Assembly: GCA_005503085.1 (NCBI GenBank)
Contig: SCOI01000008.1
Span: 186,001-250,000, forward strand
Origin: Burkholderiales bacterium C2
GTDB taxonomy: Bacteria; Pseudomonadota; Gammaproteobacteria; Burkholderiales; Burkholderiaceae_C
DNA length: 64,000 nt
Direction: 5' to 3'
The notes beneath the pieces were generated by a model. It was not told the DNA's origin. It searched no databases and worked only from the letters and a program-made list of their open reading frames with translations. Within the stretch, counting starts at the first letter, position 1; each line of letters opens with the position of its first letter. This document shows, piece by piece, positions 35,404 to 43,445 of the stretch. The position numbers and the translations under genes were made by a program.

Positions 35404-37043
35404 AGCATGAACTGTTGTTGAAGGCGGCGGTCGCCGAAGGCCTGCTGCCTGCCGATGCCCAGGCGCCCGCCGCCGAGCACCGACCCTGGCCGGTCGTGCT
35501 GCTGACCGCGCTGGGCGCCTGGATCGCCGCGATCCCGCTGATGGGCCTGGTGTTCGCGCTGCTGGGCGGCCTGCTCGACAGCGGGGCCGGCAGCTATCTG
35601 GTCGGCGTGGCGGTGCTGGCGGGCGCCTTGTCACTGATGCGCCGGCCGGGCCTGCCGCTGTTTGTCGAGCAGCTGGCGCTGCCGGCCCTGATGGTGGGCG
35701 CCGGTCTGCTGGGCTTTGCGCTGTTCCGCGATCTGCCGATGCGGATCGCGGCCCTGCTGCTGCTGGGCCTGGTGCTGGCCCTGGCGACCTGGTTGCAGCG
35801 GCCCTGGCTGCGGGTGCTGCTGGGCGCGGCGGCGGCGGCGCTGCTGAGCGTGCAGCTGCTGCCCTCGCGCTGGTTCGACCTCGGCGGCGGCATGCTGTCC
35901 TTCTGGCTGGCGCCGCATCTGCTGCTGCTCGTCTGGGCCGTTGCGCTGTGGGTTCAGCAGCGCCATCTGCTGGACGGACCGCGCGTGCGCCGGGCCGCGC
36001 TGATCGAGGCGCTGGCCGGTGGCTGGGTGCTGGTGGCGCTGGCCGGGCTGTGCTGGCTGGCGGGAATGACGTTTCTGGTGGGCGGTGTGCTGGGCGGCTC
36101 GGCGGCCGGCGGGCTGGCGCTGGAGCTCGGGAGCGCCTTGTCGCCGGCGCTGCGCTGGCTGCCGCTCGTGATGCGCGCCGGTTCGCTGGGCTTCGCGCTG
36201 GCCGGGGCGCTGCTGCTGGCGCGCTGCTGGCCGGGCTGCCGCCGGCCGCTGTTGCTGATGCTGGCGGCAGTGCTCGCGGCGCTGGCCTGGCTGCTGCCCA
36301 GCCTGGGTGGCGCGCTGTTCGCGCTGGCCCTGCTGGCGGTTAGCCAGCGCTGGCGCCTGGCCGGTGCTGCGGCCGTGGCGGTGGCCTGGATCATCGGCAG
36401 TTTTTACTACCAGCTGCAGTGGCCGCTGGGGCAGAAGGCCTTGCTGCTGCTGGGCCTGGGTGCGCTGCTGGGTCTGTTGAGCTGGCTGACGCAGCGCCGT
36501 GCGGTAGCACCGGCCGCGCCGGCGGCACCGGCGCGCGGCCGCTGGGTGCTGCTGTGCGGGGCGGCGGCGGTGCTGCTGGTCGCCAATGGCGCGATCTGGC
36601 AGAAGGAGCGCCTGATCCGCGAGGGCCGGCCGGTGTTTGTGGCGCTGGCGCCAGTCGATCCACGTTCGCTGATGCAGGGCGACTTCATGCGGCTGAACTT
36701 CGCGCTGCCGGCGGCCGTCGAGACGCCGCTGCTGCAGGATTTCGGCAGCCAGCGGCCACGGCTGGTGGCGCGGCTGGACGGCCGTGGCGTGGCCCAGCTG
36801 CTGCGCCTGCATGCCAGCGACGCGGCGCTGGCCGAGGGCGAGCTCTTGCTGGAGCTGACGCCCAAGGACGGCCGCTGGGTGCTGGTCAGCGATGCCTGGT
36901 TCTTCGAGGAGGGCCGGGCGGCGGCCTTCGAGGCGGCGCGCTTCGGCGAGTTCCGGGTGCAGCCGGACGGCCGCGCCCTGCTGGTGGGCATGGCGGATCA
37001 GAATCTGCACTCTATTTCCGCTCAAGCGGCGCCCAAGCGTTAA
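35400..37043 (+). CDS. DUF4401 - GDYXXLXY fusion membrane protein
   Basis: A 547-residue protein combining two normally separate partners. Residues about 25-365 are a multi-helix DUF4401-like membrane region (VVLLTALGAWIAAIPLMGLV and later helices). Residues about 380-545 start with a helix (RWVLLCGAAAVLLVANGAIW) and form a GDYXXLXY-type domain with the variant motif GDFMRLNF in PRSLMQGDFMRLNFALP. The ATG overlaps the DUF2157 stop (ATGA). Together with the two upstream genes this makes a compact envelope module of unknown function, with the usual third gene fused to the second. Confidence 0.85.
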   Translation: MKHELLLKAAVAEGLLPADAQAPAAEHRPWPVVLLTALGAWIAAIPLMGLVFALLGGLLDSGAGSYLVGVAVLAGALSLMRRPGLPLFVEQLALPALMVGAGLLGFALFRDLPMRIAALLLLGLVLALATWLQRPWLRVLLGAAAAALLSVQLLPSRWFDLGGGMLSFWLAPHLLLLVWAVALWVQQRHLLDGPRVRRAALIEALAGGWVLVALAGLCWLAGMTFLVGGVLGGSAAGGLALELGSALSPALRWLPLVMRAGSLGFALAGALLLARCWPGCRRPLLLMLAAVLAALAWLLPSLGGALFALALLAVSQRWRLAGAAAVAVAWIIGSFYYQLQWPLGQKALLLLGLGALLGLLSWLTQRRAVAPAAPAAPARGRWVLLCGAAAVLLVANGAIWQKERLIREGRPVFVALAPVDPRSLMQGDFMRLNFALPAAVETPLLQDFGSQRPRLVARLDGRGVAQLLRLHASDAALAEGELLLELTPKDGRWVLVSDAWFFEEGRAAAFEAARFGEFRVQPDGRALLVGMADQNLHSISAQAAPKR

Positions 37044-37099
37044 AAAAGCGCGCGCCCCGGTCGCCCTGAAGCCTTAGCATCCCCTCCACATTCGACAAA

Positions 37100-37178
37100 G
37101 GCACACCCGTCTGAAAAGCGGGGTCGCAAAGCCTCCGGCCTACCGTCCGCTTCAGCGGACCAGGGCAGCGGGGTTGCC
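37100..37178 (+). ncRNA. cyclic-di-GMP-I (GEMM-I) riboswitch
   Basis: The sequence aligns closely with the Vibrio Vc2 class-I aptamer. It has GGCACACC (37100-37107), a CCCGTCT/AGCGGG stem capped by GAAA, and the core CGCAAAGCCTCCGGCCTA (37125-37142), which I recall as identical in Vc2. A P3 hairpin GTCCGC-TTCA-GCGGAC (37145-37160) follows, then the 3' element GGCAGCGGGGTTGCC (37164-37178). The base matching the ligand-contacting G20 of Vc2 is G by my alignment, so c-di-GMP rather than cGAMP is expected. It lies about 110 bases before a GGDEF-EAL gene on the same strand, giving direct feedback of the second messenger on its own enzyme. Confidence 0.92.
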
Positions 37179-37269
37179 GCCCGGCAGTGCTGGCGCGCTG
37201 CGTGCCTGGTTCGATCTCGCTCACCCGGCCCGCGCATGTTGCAGTACTCCCCCTCGCTTATCCCCTCCA

Positions 37270-37284
37270 GGCTCCCCAGGAGCC
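37270..37284 (+). promoter_or_regulatory. Shine-Dalgarno-sequestering hairpin, putative riboswitch expression platform
   Basis: GGCTCC (37270-37275), loop CCA and GGAGCC (37279-37284) form a perfect six-pair stem whose right arm contains the AGGAG ribosome-binding element (37278-37282) of the ATG at 37289. This would block initiation unless opened, so the riboswitch upstream probably acts on translation rather than termination. No T-run terminator is present between aptamer and gene. Confidence 0.55.
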
Positions 37285-37288
37285 GGCC

Positions 37289-39478
37289 ATGATGCTGGTC
37301 GGCGGTGGCGCGGCAGCGCTGGCCCTGCTGGCCGGCGCGCACTGGCTGCGCATGCGCCAGGTGGTGCGGCGACTGCGGCGCGAGCAGGGGTTGCAGCGCC
37401 AGCATGATCAGCGCTTCCAGGACTTCGCCACCGCCGCGTCCGACTGGTGGTTCTGGGAGCTCGATGCGCAGCTTCGCTTCACCTATGTCTCGCCGAACAG
37501 CGCCCATGTGACCGGCCGGGCGATCGAGTCGCTGCTGGGCCGGACCTCGCGCGAGCTGGTGCAGGCGCTGGCCCCCGAGGAGCAGCCGGCCTGGGATCAG
37601 CATCTGTCGGACCTGGAGCAGCACCGGCCTATCCATCAGTTCGAGTTCCGCCTGCCGCAAGCCGACGGCTCGCTGCGCTGGATCAAGATCAGCGGCCTGC
37701 CGGTCTTCGATGCGGGCGGCGCCTTCTGCGGCTATCGCGGCACCGGCAACAACATCACCGCGCGCAAGCACAACGAGCTGGAGCTGCGCCTGGCGGCCAT
37801 CGCCTTCGAGACGCAGGAGGGCATGTTCGTGACCGGCGCCTCCGACGAGATGCTGCGCGTCAACCCGGCCTTCAGCGAGATCACCGGCTACAGCGCCGCC
37901 GAGGCGCTGGGCCGGACGCCGCTGATGCTGGGTGCGGGCCGCCACGATGCCGCTTTCGTTACCGAGATCCGCACCCTGCTGCTGCGCAACGGCCGCTGGC
38001 GCGGCGAGCTGATCAGCCGGCGCAAGGACGGCAGCACCTTTCCGATGAGCCTGACCCTGACCGCGGTGCGCGATGCCCGGGGTGAGGTCAGCCACTGCGT
38101 GGGCCTGTTCAGCGATATCAGCGAACGCAAGGCCGCCGCGGCCGAGATCGAGCGCCTGGCCTTCTACGACCCGCTGACCGCGCTGCCGAACCGCCGCCTG
38201 CTGCTGGACCGGCTGCAGCAGGCCCTGGTCGCGGCCCAGCGCAGCGGCCGCTGCGGCGCGTTGCTGCTGCTCGATCTGGACAATTTCAAGACCCTCAACG
38301 ACACCCGCGGCCATGACTGCGGCGATCTGCTGCTCAAGCAGGTGGCGCTGCGGCTGGCGCCCTGCCTGCGCAAGAGTGACACGGTGGCGCGGCTGGGTGG
38401 CGACGAGTTCGTCGTGATCCTGGCCGAGCTCAATGAGGACAAGACTCAGGCGGCGGCCGAGGCCGAGGGCGTGGCCGGCAAGCTGATGGAAGCGCTGACC
38501 GAGCCCTATGAGCTCGGCCTGCATGAACACCATTGCACCGCCAGCATAGGCATCGCGCTGTTCGATGCGCTGGCGCAGGGCAGCGAGGATGTGATGAAGC
38601 AGGCCGATCTGGCCATGTACCAGAGCAAGGCGGCCGGCCGCAACGCGATCCGCTTCTTCGACCCGACGATGCAGAGCGCGGCCAGCGCCCGCGCCGAGCT
38701 CGATGCCGATATGCGCAAAGGCCTGCAGCGCGGCGAGTTCGAGCTCTACTACCAGGCCCAGGTCGACGGCGCTGGCGCGGTGATAGGCGCCGAGGCCTTG
38801 CTGCGCTGGCAACATCCGCGGCGCGGCCTGGTGGCGCCGCTGGACTTCGTGCCGGCGGCCGAGCAGAGCGGGCTGATCGTGCCGCTGGGGCAGTGGGTGC
38901 TGGACAGCGCCTGCCAGCAGCTGGTGGCCTGGGCGGCCGATCCGGCGCTGGCGCGCATGAACCTGGCCATCAATGTCAGCGCCCGGCAGTTCCAGCAGCC
39001 CGACTTCGTCACCCAGGTGCAGCGCGCGCTGGCGCGCAGCGGCGCACGCTCGCAGCTGCTGAAACTGGAGCTGACCGAGAGCCTGCTGATGGACGATGTC
39101 GAGGGCATGATCGCGAAGATGAACGCGCTGCAAGCCTGCGGCGTCGGCATCTCGCTGGACGACTTCGGCGTCGGCTATTCCTCGCTGAGCTATCTGAAGC
39201 GCTTGCCGCTGGACCAGCTGAAGATCGACCAGAGCTTTGTGCGCAATGTGCTGACCGAGAAGCAGGACGCGGCCATCGTCAGCACCATCGTCGCGCTGGC
39301 ACAGAGCCTGGGGCTGCAGGTGCTGGCCGAGGGCGTCGAGACCGAGGCGCAGCGCGACTTCCTGCTGGCCCAGGGCTGCCAGGCCCACCAGGGCTATCTG
39401 TTCAGCCGGCCGGTGCCGCTGGGCGAGTTCGAGCAGCTCACTCGGGCGCCGCACCCATCAGCTCGATCAGCTCCTTGA
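37289..39478 (+). CDS. PAS-PAS-GGDEF-EAL cyclic-di-GMP signalling protein
   Basis: A 729-residue membrane-anchored bifunctional candidate. It has an N-terminal helix (about 3-20), two PAS domains (about 45-165 and 170-290), GGDEF (about 290-455) and EAL (about 475-720). The cyclase motif is intact (RLGGDEFVVIL) with an I-site RKSD five residues before it. The phosphodiesterase motifs are also intact: GAEALLRWQHP, ELTESLLMDD, DDFGVGYSSLSYL and the EGVET near the end. Net activity cannot be read from sequence. I chose the ATG at 37289 with AGGAG at six bases; a longer frame reaching 37187 runs back toward the riboswitch. Its last 41 bp overlap a convergent small gene. Confidence 0.94.
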   Translation: MMLVGGGAAALALLAGAHWLRMRQVVRRLRREQGLQRQHDQRFQDFATAASDWWFWELDAQLRFTYVSPNSAHVTGRAIESLLGRTSRELVQALAPEEQPAWDQHLSDLEQHRPIHQFEFRLPQADGSLRWIKISGLPVFDAGGAFCGYRGTGNNITARKHNELELRLAAIAFETQEGMFVTGASDEMLRVNPAFSEITGYSAAEALGRTPLMLGAGRHDAAFVTEIRTLLLRNGRWRGELISRRKDGSTFPMSLTLTAVRDARGEVSHCVGLFSDISERKAAAAEIERLAFYDPLTALPNRRLLLDRLQQALVAAQRSGRCGALLLLDLDNFKTLNDTRGHDCGDLLLKQVALRLAPCLRKSDTVARLGGDEFVVILAELNEDKTQAAAEAEGVAGKLMEALTEPYELGLHEHHCTASIGIALFDALAQGSEDVMKQADLAMYQSKAAGRNAIRFFDPTMQSAASARAELDADMRKGLQRGEFELYYQAQVDGAGAVIGAEALLRWQHPRRGLVAPLDFVPAAEQSGLIVPLGQWVLDSACQQLVAWAADPALARMNLAINVSARQFQQPDFVTQVQRALARSGARSQLLKLELTESLLMDDVEGMIAKMNALQACGVGISLDDFGVGYSSLSYLKRLPLDQLKIDQSFVRNVLTEKQDAAIVSTIVALAQSLGLQVLAEGVETEAQRDFLLAQGCQAHQGYLFSRPVPLGEFEQLTRAPHPSARSAP

Positions 39479-39683
39479 GGAACTCCAGCGCCTCCTCGGG
39501 CGTCGCGAAGTAGTACTCGCCGCCCAGGTCGGCGGCATCGCCGTTCGGGCCGATATGCACGACGGCCCAGCCCTCGGCCCCGCCGCCGATCGCGCAGATG
39601 CCGAAGGCGCCAGGCGCCAGATCGCGGGCGGTGCCGGCGGTGACGAAGATGTCGCGGCCGAGATGGCAGTGGTAGCGTTTCAT
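39438..39683 (-). CDS. small conserved-looking protein of unknown function (81 aa)
   Basis: An 81-residue cytoplasmic protein with no signal or helix (begins MKRYHCHLGRDIFVTAGTAR, ends FLKELIELMGAAPE), containing HIGPNGDAADLGGEYYFATP. I do not recognise the family. Its ATG overlaps the stop of the mltA gene by four bases (ATGA), so it is the second cistron of that operon, and its 3' end overlaps the convergent c-di-GMP gene by 41 bp. Acidic C-terminus and compact size suggest a small regulatory or housekeeping protein; no function is proposed. Confidence 0.7.
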   Translation of the reverse strand: MKRYHCHLGRDIFVTAGTARDLAPGAFGICAIGGGAEGWAVVHIGPNGDAADLGGEYYFATPEEALEFLKELIELMGAAPE

Positions 39684-40840
39684 GAGGGCTCCCGGGGCCA
39701 TAGCGCCCACAGCCGCAGCGCCTGCTTCATGCGGCCGGCCTGGGCCTCGGCCTCGCTGCCCCAGCCCCAGAAATAGTCGGCCCGTACTGCGCCGACAATG
39801 GCGCTGCCGGTGTCCTGAGCCATCACGAGGCGGCGCAGCGGCGTCTCGGACAGCGGCTCGCTGCTGTCCAGCCAGACCGGCGTGCCGTAGGGGATGCTGG
39901 CGCGGTCCACCGCGATCGAGCGGCCCGGCGTCAGCGGCACGCCCTGGGCGCCGCGCGGCCCGAGCTCGGGGTCGGGCAGCGGCTCCTCGCGGAAGAACAC
40001 ATAGCGCGGGTTCTGCCACAGCAGCTCGTTCAGGCGGGCCGGGTTGCGGCGCGCCCAGTCCTTGATGGCCGGCCAGGAGGCCTGCTCGGCGCGCAGCTCG
40101 CCGCGCTCGATCAGCAGCTTGCCCAGCGACTGGTAGGGCAGGTCGTTGTGGCCGGCAAAGGCCAGCCGCGCCAGGCGCTGGCGGCCGTCGCTCTCCTGCA
40201 CCCGCACCCGGCCCGAGCCCTGGATCTGCAGCACCAGCGCATCGAGCGGGTCCTCGATATAGAGCAGCTCCTGCGCTCGCAGGCGCTCGCGCTGCTCGGT
40301 GGCGATCTGCTGGCGGCTGAAATAGGGGCGGCGCTGCTGCAGGTCGGGCGGCGCCGCATGCAGCGGCACCCGGAAACTGCCCTGCGGCCGGCGCGTGGCT
40401 TCGAGCAGCGGCTCGTAGTAGCCGGTCGCCAGGCCCTGGGTCTGGCCGTCCAGGCTCTCGACCCGGTAGGGCTGCAGATGCTTCATCAGCCACAGATGGG
40501 CCTCGACATCGTCGGCCGGCCGGTCGCGCGCGGCACGGGCACACAGGCCGGCCCAGCCGGGGGCAGGTCTTGCGCAGCCGCGCAGCAGGGCCGGCCAGAG
40601 CTCGCTGGCCCGGTCCTCGCCCCAGCCGGGCAGCTCGGACCAGTCGCTGGCCAGCCAGCGCGAGCGTTCGCGCAGCAGCGTGGCGCGCTCTCGTTCCGGC
40701 GGCGCAGCGGGCGTGGTGGTGCTCGGCGCGGGCGCCGGCCCGGGTGGCATCGGCGGCAGCGGTGTCGTGGAGCAGGCCGCCAGCGCGCCTAGAATCGCCG
40801 CCGCCAGTCCGGCACGCCAGGAGAGAGTGGATAAAGACAT
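39680..40840 (-). CDS. mltA: membrane-bound lytic murein transglycosylase A
   Basis: Outer-membrane lipoprotein that cleaves the glycan strands of peptidoglycan to 1,6-anhydro-muropeptides. The 386 residues start with a lipoprotein signal, the lipobox being LAAC with Cys23 as the modified residue. A Pro/Ala linker follows. The MltA domain includes GLATGYYEPLLEATRRPQGS and ALVLQIQGSGRVRVQESDGR. The 3D domain carries SIPYGTPVWLDSSEP and VMAQDTGSAIVGAVRADYFW with the catalytic Asp in AQDTG. The ATG at 40840 shares bases with the start of a divergent small gene. Confidence 0.95.
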   Translation of the reverse strand: MSLSTLSWRAGLAAAILGALAACSTTPLPPMPPGPAPAPSTTTPAAPPERERATLLRERSRWLASDWSELPGWGEDRASELWPALLRGCARPAPGWAGLCARAARDRPADDVEAHLWLMKHLQPYRVESLDGQTQGLATGYYEPLLEATRRPQGSFRVPLHAAPPDLQQRRPYFSRQQIATEQRERLRAQELLYIEDPLDALVLQIQGSGRVRVQESDGRQRLARLAFAGHNDLPYQSLGKLLIERGELRAEQASWPAIKDWARRNPARLNELLWQNPRYVFFREEPLPDPELGPRGAQGVPLTPGRSIAVDRASIPYGTPVWLDSSEPLSETPLRRLVMAQDTGSAIVGAVRADYFWGWGSEAEAQAGRMKQALRLWALWPREPS

Positions 40841-40970
40841 GGGATTGCTGTTGCTGGAGGCCTTGGGCGCGCTGGCCCTGCTGATATTCATTGTCTGGTG
40901 GACCATGTTCTCCGGCCGCAAGGGCGGCGAGCGGCGCGACGCCGAGCAGGACCGCGACCCCAGGCCTTAG
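40839..40970 (+). CDS. candidate 43-aa single-pass membrane protein
   Basis: A short frame starting ATG at 40839, reading MGLLLLEALGALALLIFIVW then WTMFSGRKGG and a highly charged tail. One hydrophobic helix plus a charged C-terminal segment is a credible membrane micro-protein. Its start codon interleaves with the divergent mltA start (bases CATG), and its TAG stop shares bases with the TAA of the convergent downstream gene (TTAG), fitting exactly between two real genes. The ribosome site (GAGTGG, eight bases) is weak. Function unknown. Confidence 0.5.
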   Translation: MGLLLLEALGALALLIFIVWWTMFSGRKGGERRDAEQDRDPRP

Positions 40971-42979
40971 TTGGCCTTGGGCGGCAGGAAGAAGCTGCGC
41001 GGCTGCGCCTTGAAGCGCCGCCAGATCGCGCCGCTGACGCGGGCCCGGTCGGCCAGCATGATGCCGCGCGAGCGCAGGGCCACCTTGAAGGCCAGATAGA
41101 AGCTGACGCTGACATTGAGCGCGCCGGTCAGTGGCACGGCGGCCACGCACCACCAGAAATCGGCCCGGTGCAGCACCTCCAGCCCCAGCGCGCCGGCGGC
41201 CGCGGCAATCTGGCCGGCCGACAGCGTGACGTGGCGCACCTCGATGGGCAGCGCGAAAAAGCCCAGCAGCGCCGGCACCAGGCCCAGCATCATGCCCAGC
41301 GAGACATTGGCCGTCAGGCCCGAGATATTGCCGCGCCACCAGTCGGCCCAGCGCTGCGCGCGCGCCTGACCGAGGCGGGCGACGATGCGCGGGTTCCAGG
41401 CGATCGCGGCGTCGAGGCGGTAGAACACAAACCAGTTCTCGACCCAGCCGGCGATCAGGCTGCTGGCAAACAGCAGGGTGCCGGTCAGCGCGGCGAACAG
41501 CAGCGTGGGCCCCAGCAGGGTCAGGTTGTGCAGCACATGCTCGGCGTCCTTGGCCCCGACCAGTGGCGCGCCAAAGCTGAGCCAGCTCAGCAGCTGCACG
41601 CCCAGCACCATGGGCAGGACCAGGGACAGATTGCCGACGATGCCGGCGATCTGCGAGCGCAGCAGATGGGCCACCTCGTCGACAAAGCGCTCCAGGCCTT
41701 CGTCGTCGTCGATGTCGGTGAGTTTCTGCGCCATCGCCGGCGCGGTCATCGCCGGCTGCTTGGTGGCGACGGTCCAGTGCATCAGATGGATCGCGACAAA
41801 GCTGGCGGCATAGTTGGCGCCGGCCCAGAAGCCGGCCCAGAAGGCCGACAGCGAGAGCGCCCCGACCGCGAACTTGACGAAGGTGGTGCCGGCGATCACC
41901 AGGCCGCCGCCGGCCGCGCGGCGCAGCATGTCGCGGTACTCGGCGGCGTTGCGGGTGATGTAGTGCTCGCCGGTCTCGGCGCTGCGCTCGGCCACCTTGC
42001 GGGCCAGCATCGAGTAGTGGCGTGCGAACAGCGTGCGCACGCTGCGCCGCGCATGGGTCACCCGCACCAGGTTGGCGACCAGGCGCGCCAGCTCGCGCTG
42101 CGGCTCGGGCGAGACCAGGCAGTCCAGCAGGGTCTCGATGCGGCGCAGCCGCTCCAGCATCTGCTCGACCTCGAAGATGATGTCCACCGAGACGCCGTAG
42201 CCCTCGAGATGGCGCGGAATGCTCTCGGCCGCCAGCCGGCAGCTGTCCAGCAGCACGCGCAGGTATTGCAGGGCCGGCATCATCGCGGCGCGGTCGGCGC
42301 GCTGCAGTGCATCGCTGAACTGCTCGGTGGCGCGGCCCAGCTGCGTGAACGGCTTGTGGCTCAGCAGCTCGGGATCCATGCGCTGGCGCAGCGGGCCGGA
42401 CAGGCCGGCCGCCGCGACGCCGCTGATCAGCACCGTGAGCCCGCCCAGCATCGGCTCGCGCCAGACATCGCCGGCCGGCACGGCCCGGCCGAACAACGCC
42501 GCCAGCCGGCTCAGCAGCTCGTCGTCAAGCTCGGCCAGCCACAGCGCGTCCTCGGGCTCGGGGAACAGCAGGCCGAACAGCTCGCCGAGCTCGCGGGTGT
42601 CCACCGTGTCGGGCAGCACGCGCTGGCGCAGCCGGTGCAGCAGCTCGCTCCACAAGGCCATGCGTGAGGCGAAGCCGACATCGGCGAACAGGCCCAGGGC
42701 CTGGATATCGCGCCAGACGCTGCCCAGCACACCGGCGAAGGCCTCGGCGTGGGCCGGGTTGCGCTCCAGCATATTGAGCAGATGCTTCAGACGCAGCAGC
42801 GGCAAGGGGCGCTCGCTGCCGCCCTCCAGGCCCGCCTCGCCGTGGCGCTTGACCGGGTGGCGCAGCCACTCCATCAGGCGCACCAGCCAGAGATTGCGTG
42901 CCGCCAGTTCGGCCCTGGGGTCGGCCGCGTTCAGCAGGGCCGTCAGATCCCAGGCCCGGTTCACTCGCTTGAAGCGCAT
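40967..42979 (-). CDS. SpecificRecomb-family (Gcr-like) membrane protein, 'site-specific recombinase'
   Basis: A 670-residue protein of the PF10136 family, named site-specific recombinase for a gonococcal member but looking like a membrane protein. The N-terminal half is helical and soluble (MRFKRVNRAWDLTALLNAAD onward). The second half has several transmembrane helices (GLVIAGTTFVKFAVGALSLS, FWAGFWAGANYAASFVAIHL, LLFAALTGTLLFASSLIAGW). No Ser/Tyr recombinase active site is apparent. Its ATG at 42979 overlaps the apaG stop (TGATG), giving an apaG-recombinase operon common in betaproteobacteria. I regard the recombinase name as unproven. Confidence 0.85.
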   Translation of the reverse strand: MRFKRVNRAWDLTALLNAADPRAELAARNLWLVRLMEWLRHPVKRHGEAGLEGGSERPLPLLRLKHLLNMLERNPAHAEAFAGVLGSVWRDIQALGLFADVGFASRMALWSELLHRLRQRVLPDTVDTRELGELFGLLFPEPEDALWLAELDDELLSRLAALFGRAVPAGDVWREPMLGGLTVLISGVAAAGLSGPLRQRMDPELLSHKPFTQLGRATEQFSDALQRADRAAMMPALQYLRVLLDSCRLAAESIPRHLEGYGVSVDIIFEVEQMLERLRRIETLLDCLVSPEPQRELARLVANLVRVTHARRSVRTLFARHYSMLARKVAERSAETGEHYITRNAAEYRDMLRRAAGGGLVIAGTTFVKFAVGALSLSAFWAGFWAGANYAASFVAIHLMHWTVATKQPAMTAPAMAQKLTDIDDDEGLERFVDEVAHLLRSQIAGIVGNLSLVLPMVLGVQLLSWLSFGAPLVGAKDAEHVLHNLTLLGPTLLFAALTGTLLFASSLIAGWVENWFVFYRLDAAIAWNPRIVARLGQARAQRWADWWRGNISGLTANVSLGMMLGLVPALLGFFALPIEVRHVTLSAGQIAAAAGALGLEVLHRADFWWCVAAVPLTGALNVSVSFYLAFKVALRSRGIMLADRARVSGAIWRRFKAQPRSFFLPPKAN

Positions 42980-43353
42980 CAATGCAGGGTGCTGGTGTCG
43001 GCCAGCATGAATTCGGGCACCTCGGTGTAGAACACCTCGGCCTCGTCGGTGACGCACAGAAAGCGGCCGCGCATGCTGCCTTGCGGCGTGGCGATCTGGG
43101 CCCAGGAGCTGTACTGGAAGGTCTGCCCCGGGGCCAGCAGCGGCTGGTGGCCGACCACAGCCAGGCCGCTGACCTCCTGCACATGGCCGGCGGCATCGCT
43201 GATATGCCAGTGGCGGGCCACCAGCTGGGCCGTGACATCGCCGGTGTTCTCGATGCTGATCGTGTAGCTGAAGGCGTACCGGCCTTGTTCAGCCTCGGTC
43301 TGCTCGGGCAGGACTTGCACGACAACGCTGCAGGTGAATTGAGCTTGAGCCAT
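42979..43353 (-). CDS. apaG: ApaG (DUF525) protein
   Basis: A 124-residue immunoglobulin-like beta-sandwich protein associated with Co2+/Mg2+ tolerance and Ap4A metabolism. The family core appears as YAFSYTISIENTGDVTAQL, ARHWHISDAAGHVQEVSG, VVGHQPLLAPGQTFQYSS and the GSMRGRFLCV turn (GxMxGxY/F). I used the ATG at 43353 (MAQAQFTCSV) because the 11-codon upstream extension has no ribosome site. It is the first gene of the operon with the SpecificRecomb-family protein. Confidence 0.95.
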   Translation of the reverse strand: MAQAQFTCSVVVQVLPEQTEAEQGRYAFSYTISIENTGDVTAQLVARHWHISDAAGHVQEVSGLAVVGHQPLLAPGQTFQYSSWAQIATPQGSMRGRFLCVTDEAEVFYTEVPEFMLADTSTLH

Positions 43354-43445
43354 GGTGACTATTCTATGGTTGCTGCGCTGCATCATGATGCCGGGCGGCT
43401 ATGCTGAAGCCCGGGCCGACATTGGAAGCAGAGTCATAAACAGGG

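Noticed and set aside
37187-37288. N-terminal extension of the GGDEF-EAL protein from a GTG at 37187
   Set aside because: It begins just after the riboswitch aptamer, and only the ATG at 37289 has a correctly spaced AGGAG.
37040-39454. Open frame of about 800 codons opposite the GGDEF-EAL gene
   Set aside because: No recognisable domain; forward frame carries intact PAS, GGDEF and EAL motifs.
40967-42979. Mobile element suggested by the 'site-specific recombinase' family name
   Set aside because: The protein looks like a multi-pass membrane protein without a recombinase active site, lies in a stable apaG operon and has no flanking repeats.
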